In this document: positions 5,529-8,208 of the stretch, one piece after another | Numbering within the stretch: position 1 is the stretch's first letter | Layout of the letters: each line of letters starts with the position of its first letter | NCBI GenBank assembly: GCA_012269805.1 | Contig: JAAXJP010000304.1 | Location: 1 to 8,208 of the forward strand | Direction of reading: 5' to 3' | Source of the DNA: Rubrivirga sp. | Lineage (GTDB): Bacteria; Bacteroidota; Rhodothermia; Rhodothermales; Rubricoccaceae | Length of the DNA: 8,208 nucleotides | Translations under genes and position numbers: made by a program | The notes under the pieces: model-generated | What the model was told of the DNA's origin: nothing | Databases searched by the model: none | The model's input: only the letters and a program-made list of their open reading frames with translations

Positions 5529-7409
5529 ATGCCCTCCATCCCCGACGCCACCATCGACGAGGTCCGCGCGGCCTCCGACCTCGTCGACGTCGTGAGCGAC
5601 CGCGTCCGCCTCAAAAAGCAGGGCCAGCGGTACATGGGGCTCTGCCCGTTCCACAACGAGAAGTCGCCGTCGTTCTCCGTCGACCCGTCGCAGAACCTGT
5701 ACTACTGCTTCGGGTGCCGGCGGGGCGGCGACGTGTTCAAGTTCGTCGAGGAGATCGAGGGCGTCGGGTTCTTGGACTCGGTCCGCCTGCTGGCGGACCG
5801 GGCGGGCATCGAGATCCGGGAGGAGGGCGCGAGCCCCGAGGCCGACCGCCGGGGGGCCATGCACGCGGCGCTCCGGTTCGCGGCGGGCTACTTCTACAAG
5901 ACGCTCGGGACGCCCGACGGCGAGCGGGGCGTCGCGTACCTCAAGGACCGCGGGTTCTCGAAAGACGCCGTCCGCGAGTTCGGCATCGGCGTGGCGACGC
6001 CGGCGTGGGACGGCCTCGTCCGTGCGGCCACCGAGGCGGGGTACAAGCCGGAGATCCTCGAGGCCGTCGGGCTGGCCAAGGAGCGGAGCGGGGGCGGCCA
6101 CTACGACGTGTTCCGCGACCGGCTCATGTTCCCGATCCTCTCGCCCATCGGCAAGGTCCTCGGCTTCGGAGGGCGGATCCTGCCCGACACGCAGACCGGC
6201 AGCGACGACTACACGCCGGCCAAGTACGTCAACTCGCCCGAGACGGAGGTCTACCACAAGTCCCGCGTGCTGTACGGGATGAAGCAGGCGAAGCGGTCGA
6301 TCCGGACCGAGCGGGAGGCCGTCGTCGTCGAGGGCTACGCCGACGTGGTGTCGCTGTGGGACGCCGGCGTCCGGAACGTCGTCGCGGCGAGCGGGACGGC
6401 GCTGACGACCCAGCAGATGGACCTGCTGAAAAAGCTCGACGTCCAGCGCCTCGTCCTCCTGTTCGACGCCGACGCCGCCGGCCAGAGCGCGGCGCGGAAG
6501 GGGATCGACGTGGCGCTCGACGCCGGCCTCGCGCCCTACGCCGTCTCCCTCCCCGACGGCGCCGACCCCGACTCGTTCGTCCGCCAGTTCGGCGCCGACG
6601 CGTTCCGCGGTGTCCTTCGCGACGAGCGGCTCGACTTCGTGGAGTTCCTCGTGATGCAGGCCCGCCAGTCGGGTTCACTCCAGACGCCGGAGGGGAAGAG
6701 CGCGGCCGTCCGCGAGGTGCTGGCGACGATCAAGCGGCTCGGCGACCCGATCCAGTCGGGCGAGTACCTCCGCCGCGCCGCGACGCTCCTCGACGTCTAC
6801 GAGACCGACCTCCGCCGCCAGTTCGACGGGCAGGCCCCGCCTCGGTCGCGGCCCCGGCCCGAGCCGCCGCCCGAGGCCGCGGAGGCCGCGCGCATCCCGC
6901 CCGCCCCCGACCTCCGCCCGGAAGAGGAGTCGCTGATCCGGCTCATGCTCATGCATGGGACGCCGATGGTGGAGCACGTCCTCACCCGGATGGGCCTCGA
7001 CGAGTTCACGCCTGGCGCGGCGCAGGACGTTGTGCAGGCGCTGATCGCCCAGTTCGAGGCCGGCGACGTGAGCGCGGGGCCCTTCGTCCGCGGCGAGCAC
7101 GGGGAGGCCGCGCGTGTCCTCGTCGCCGAGGCGCTCGCCGAGCGGCACGCCCTCAGCGCCGACAACTGGAAGGAAAAGGTGGGGATGGCCGTCAAGGAGC
7201 GCGACAGCGAGCCCTACCAGTCGGCGACGTCGTCGATGCGGCTGCTCAAGCTCGACCGCGTCCAGGAGGCCATCACGGCGGCGATGGCGGAGATGCAGAG
7301 CCGCGAGCGCGCAGGCCACGACATCGCCGACCTCCAGGCCCACGTCAATGACCTCAATGCGCTCCGGCGGAAGATCGACCGGGGCGAGTTCATGGAGTGG
7401 GAGGGCTGA
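5529..7409 (+). CDS. dnaG: DNA primase
   Basis: This 626-aa protein is a complete bacterial primase that makes RNA primers at the replication fork and works with the replicative helicase. The N-terminal CHC2 zinc-binding domain has Cys39, His42, Cys60 and Cys63 (CPFH ... YYCFGC). The RNA polymerase core includes FRDRLMFPILSPIGKVLGFG (195-214) and the KYVNSPET motif (232-239). The TOPRIM metal site has Glu268 in VVVEGYADV and Asp313/Asp315 in LLFDADAAGQS. A Pro/Arg-rich linker at about 436-461 leads to the C-terminal helicase-interaction region (462-626), the least conserved part of the family. The ATG at 5529 gives the normal family start (IPDATIDEVR) and no Shine-Dalgarno precedes it. The usual partners rpsU and rpoD are not in the window; instead a MOSC gene precedes it by 22 bp and a GC-rich palindrome follows. 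Confidence 0.98.
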   Translation: MPSIPDATIDEVRAASDLVDVVSDRVRLKKQGQRYMGLCPFHNEKSPSFSVDPSQNLYYCFGCRRGGDVFKFVEEIEGVGFLDSVRLLADRAGIEIREEGASPEADRRGAMHAALRFAAGYFYKTLGTPDGERGVAYLKDRGFSKDAVREFGIGVATPAWDGLVRAATEAGYKPEILEAVGLAKERSGGGHYDVFRDRLMFPILSPIGKVLGFGGRILPDTQTGSDDYTPAKYVNSPETEVYHKSRVLYGMKQAKRSIRTEREAVVVEGYADVVSLWDAGVRNVVAASGTALTTQQMDLLKKLDVQRLVLLFDADAAGQSAARKGIDVALDAGLAPYAVSLPDGADPDSFVRQFGADAFRGVLRDERLDFVEFLVMQARQSGSLQTPEGKSAAVREVLATIKRLGDPIQSGEYLRRAATLLDVYETDLRRQFDGQAPPRSRPRPEPPPEAAEAARIPPAPDLRPEEESLIRLMLMHGTPMVEHVLTRMGLDEFTPGAAQDVVQALIAQFEAGDVSAGPFVRGEHGEAARVLVAEALAERHALSADNWKEKVGMAVKERDSEPYQSATSSMRLLKLDRVQEAITAAMAEMQSRERAGHDIADLQAHVNDLNALRRKIDRGEFMEWEG

Positions 7410-7417
7410 GCCCGCCG

Positions 7418-7433
7418 GCCTCGGGCCCGAGGC
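7418..7433 (+). terminator. Terminator-like palindrome after dnaG
   Basis: GCCTCGGGCCCGAGGC is a perfect 16-bp palindrome starting 9 bp after the dnaG stop. As RNA it would form a 6-bp GC-rich stem with a GGCC loop. No strong T-run follows, so a terminator role rests on position and stability. Confidence 0.5.
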
Positions 7434-7441
7434 GGAGTTGC

Positions 7442-7493
7442 TGTGGGGAACCGCCTTGCACTCACGCTCTGAGTCATCCCCACACTGGTGGGG
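7442..7493. repeat. Overlapping inverted repeats with mutually exclusive pairings
   Basis: TCCCCACA (7477-7484) can pair with TGTGGGGA (7442-7449), enclosing a smaller hairpin ACTCA-CGCTC-TGAGT (7460-7474). The same segment's CCCCAC (7478-7483) can instead pair with GTGGGG (7488-7493) around a 4-nt loop. The element lies in the convergent gap between dnaG and the broken gene, where a terminator for either direction would be expected. Both pairings are exact. Whether the alternatives matter is unknown. Confidence 0.45.
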
Positions 7494-7524
7494 CCGAGTC
7501 GCTCTCGAGCTTCGACCGAGCAGG

Positions 7525-8013
7525 TCACCCGCGCGCGGTGCCAAGGATCTGGTCCGCTTCGGTCTGGACGAGCGCGGCGAAACGAGCAGCCAGTTCGGCG
7601 TCGTAGGTCGGGGCGGAGCCGGCCACGCGGGGCGTCCATTACCCCTCGCACTCGAGCCACGACTGGTGGGTGTAGCCATGCTCGGCGAGGACGAGGTGGT
7701 AGTCGATCTTCTCGCCGTCTGACCCCTTGCGGTAGGCCATCTGGGAGTGGACCCGGGCATACACCTCGAGGGAGCACGGCTCGCCGCCCCCGCGCAGTCG
7801 CTCCTGGGCGGCCTGGTAGAGCGGCATGAACGCGAGGGCCGTCTGGCCCATGTCGGCTGGGTCCTGCATCAGCGCCGTGTAGTGGTCCTTCGCGGCGTCC
7901 CAATCGGCGTTGCCCACGCCGTGCTCGGCGGCGATGCCGTACTCCTGGGCGACGTCGCCGCCGGTGTCGGCCATCCGGGCGCAGAGGTCGGCGTATTGTT
8001 CGAGTGAGATCAT
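7525..8013 (-). pseudogene. Conserved hypothetical protein interrupted by an in-frame TAA at codon 125
   Basis: The ATG at 8013 opens a frame of 124 codons starting MISLEQYADLCARMADTGGD and ending SWLECEG, then a TAA at 7639-7641. The same frame then continues without break for 37 codons, beginning WTPRVAGS and including the amphipathic helix AELAARFAALVQTEADQILG, to a TGA at 7525-7527. I recall a family of uncharacterised bacterial proteins of about 160 residues with this beginning, a DPADMGQTALAFMPLYQAAQERLRGG-like middle, and an end with YWTPRV and a helix ending in ILG. In that family a Tyr stands where this TAA is, so a single change from TAC or TAT explains the interruption. Third positions in the continuation remain mostly G or C (31 of 37). 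The product may be a 124-aa truncated protein or nothing useful. The function is unknown; no signal peptide or membrane segment is visible and the protein looks cytosolic. Confidence 0.75.
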
Positions 8014-8208
8014 GGGGGGCGGAGCTGCGGGCGGGGCGCCCTGGTACGGCCTGGGGTCGGCGAGCGGTGTTCAAGAGTAGTGATTCCAATGGGATGTGGG
8101 GCCTGGAGGGGCAAGGGGTTCCGTTTCTGGCCGCCCCGATGATTCTTCCAACAGGACTCCGCCCACCTCGGGAGCGCAGCGGGAGCTCGCCCATTCTACC
8201 TTGTCGCC
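8014..8208. other. Right-edge intergenic region, no gene recognised
   Basis: I see no coding region or RNA gene here. The stretch at 8070-8100 is less GC-rich than the rest of the window and probably holds the promoter of the minus-strand gene starting at 8013. On that strand TACTCTTG (8072-8079) resembles the Bacteroidota -7 element TAnnTTTG with one mismatch, about 60 bp before the start codon, but no clear -33 TTG sits at the right distance. On the + strand TACCTTG (8197-8203) resembles the same element and could serve a gene beyond the window. GGGGC (8108-8112) and GCCCC (8133-8137) form a possible short stem. All of these are weak. Confidence 0.3.

Noticed and set aside
4787..5656. In-frame upstream extension of egtB on the minus strand to 5656
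   Set aside because: It would run antisense through the whole MOSC gene and into dnaG; the family N-terminus starts just after the GTG at 4786.
5457..6257. 266-codon frame antisense to dnaG
   Set aside because: It is the shadow of a strongly conserved primase frame, with no recognisable domain.
7434..7640. Possible tRNA or small RNA gene in the dnaG-side gap
   Set aside because: There is no acceptor stem with a T-loop match, and most of this stretch is explained by the continuation of the interrupted gene and by hairpins.
7639..7641. Programmed recoding (selenocysteine or pyrrolysine) at the in-frame stop
   Set aside because: Those systems use TGA and TAG; this codon is TAA, and TAA ends other genes here normally.
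8101..8208. Possible insertion-sequence end or repeat-derived sequence at the right edge
   Set aside because: Only short direct repeats (GGGAGC twice) and a 5-bp stem are visible; there is no transposase, terminal repeat pair or target duplication.

Overview
The window is very GC-rich, with codon third positions almost all G or C. None of its translation starts is preceded by a convincing Shine-Dalgarno sequence. Both traits, with the particular gene families and their acidic, D/E/P/T-rich tails, suggest a marine bacterium of the Rhodothermota/Rhodothermia type (Rubrivirga- or Salinibacter-like). That placement is an inference from style, not from a marker gene.

Layout. (1) The left edge holds the 3' end of a 7TM-HD (PgpH-like) cyclic di-AMP phosphodiesterase on the + strand. 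It converges on a minus-strand gene group across a 46-bp gap containing two GC-rich hairpins. (2) From 4947 down to 637 on the minus strand lies a tight unit. In order of transcription it is a 50-codon acidic small ORF, egtB (ergothioneine sulfoxide synthase family), egtD (histidine N-alpha-trimethyltransferase), ppgK (polyphosphate glucokinase) and, after 96 bp, a GntR-type regulator with an unassigned C-terminal domain. The first four genes are separated by 8, 2 and 8 nt, so co-transcription is very likely. (3) Divergent from this unit by 58 bp is a MOSC-domain protein on the + strand. It is followed after 22 bp by dnaG (DNA primase), which ends at a GC-rich hairpin. (4) On the right, a minus-strand conserved hypothetical gene converges on dnaG. 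Its reading frame carries an in-frame TAA at codon 125, yet clearly continues in the same frame for 37 more codons to a TGA. It is best read as a gene freshly broken by a nonsense change. The last ~195 bp hold no gene I can support.

How it fits together. EgtD trimethylates histidine to hercynine, and EgtB couples hercynine to a thiol in an oxygen- and iron-dependent step, giving the sulfoxide precursor of the antioxidant ergothioneine. EgtA, EgtC and EgtE are absent from the window, which suggests either a two-enzyme route (EgtB using cysteine directly) or partners elsewhere. The downstream ppgK links the unit to sugar and polyphosphate metabolism. The small ORF, the GntR regulator and the divergent MOSC protein are the parts without a known role here.

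I see no transposase, integrase, CRISPR array, rRNA or tRNA. The most unusual items are the interrupted gene at the right, the small ORF leading the egt unit, the egt-ppgK-gntR linkage, and the alternative hairpins between dnaG and the broken gene.
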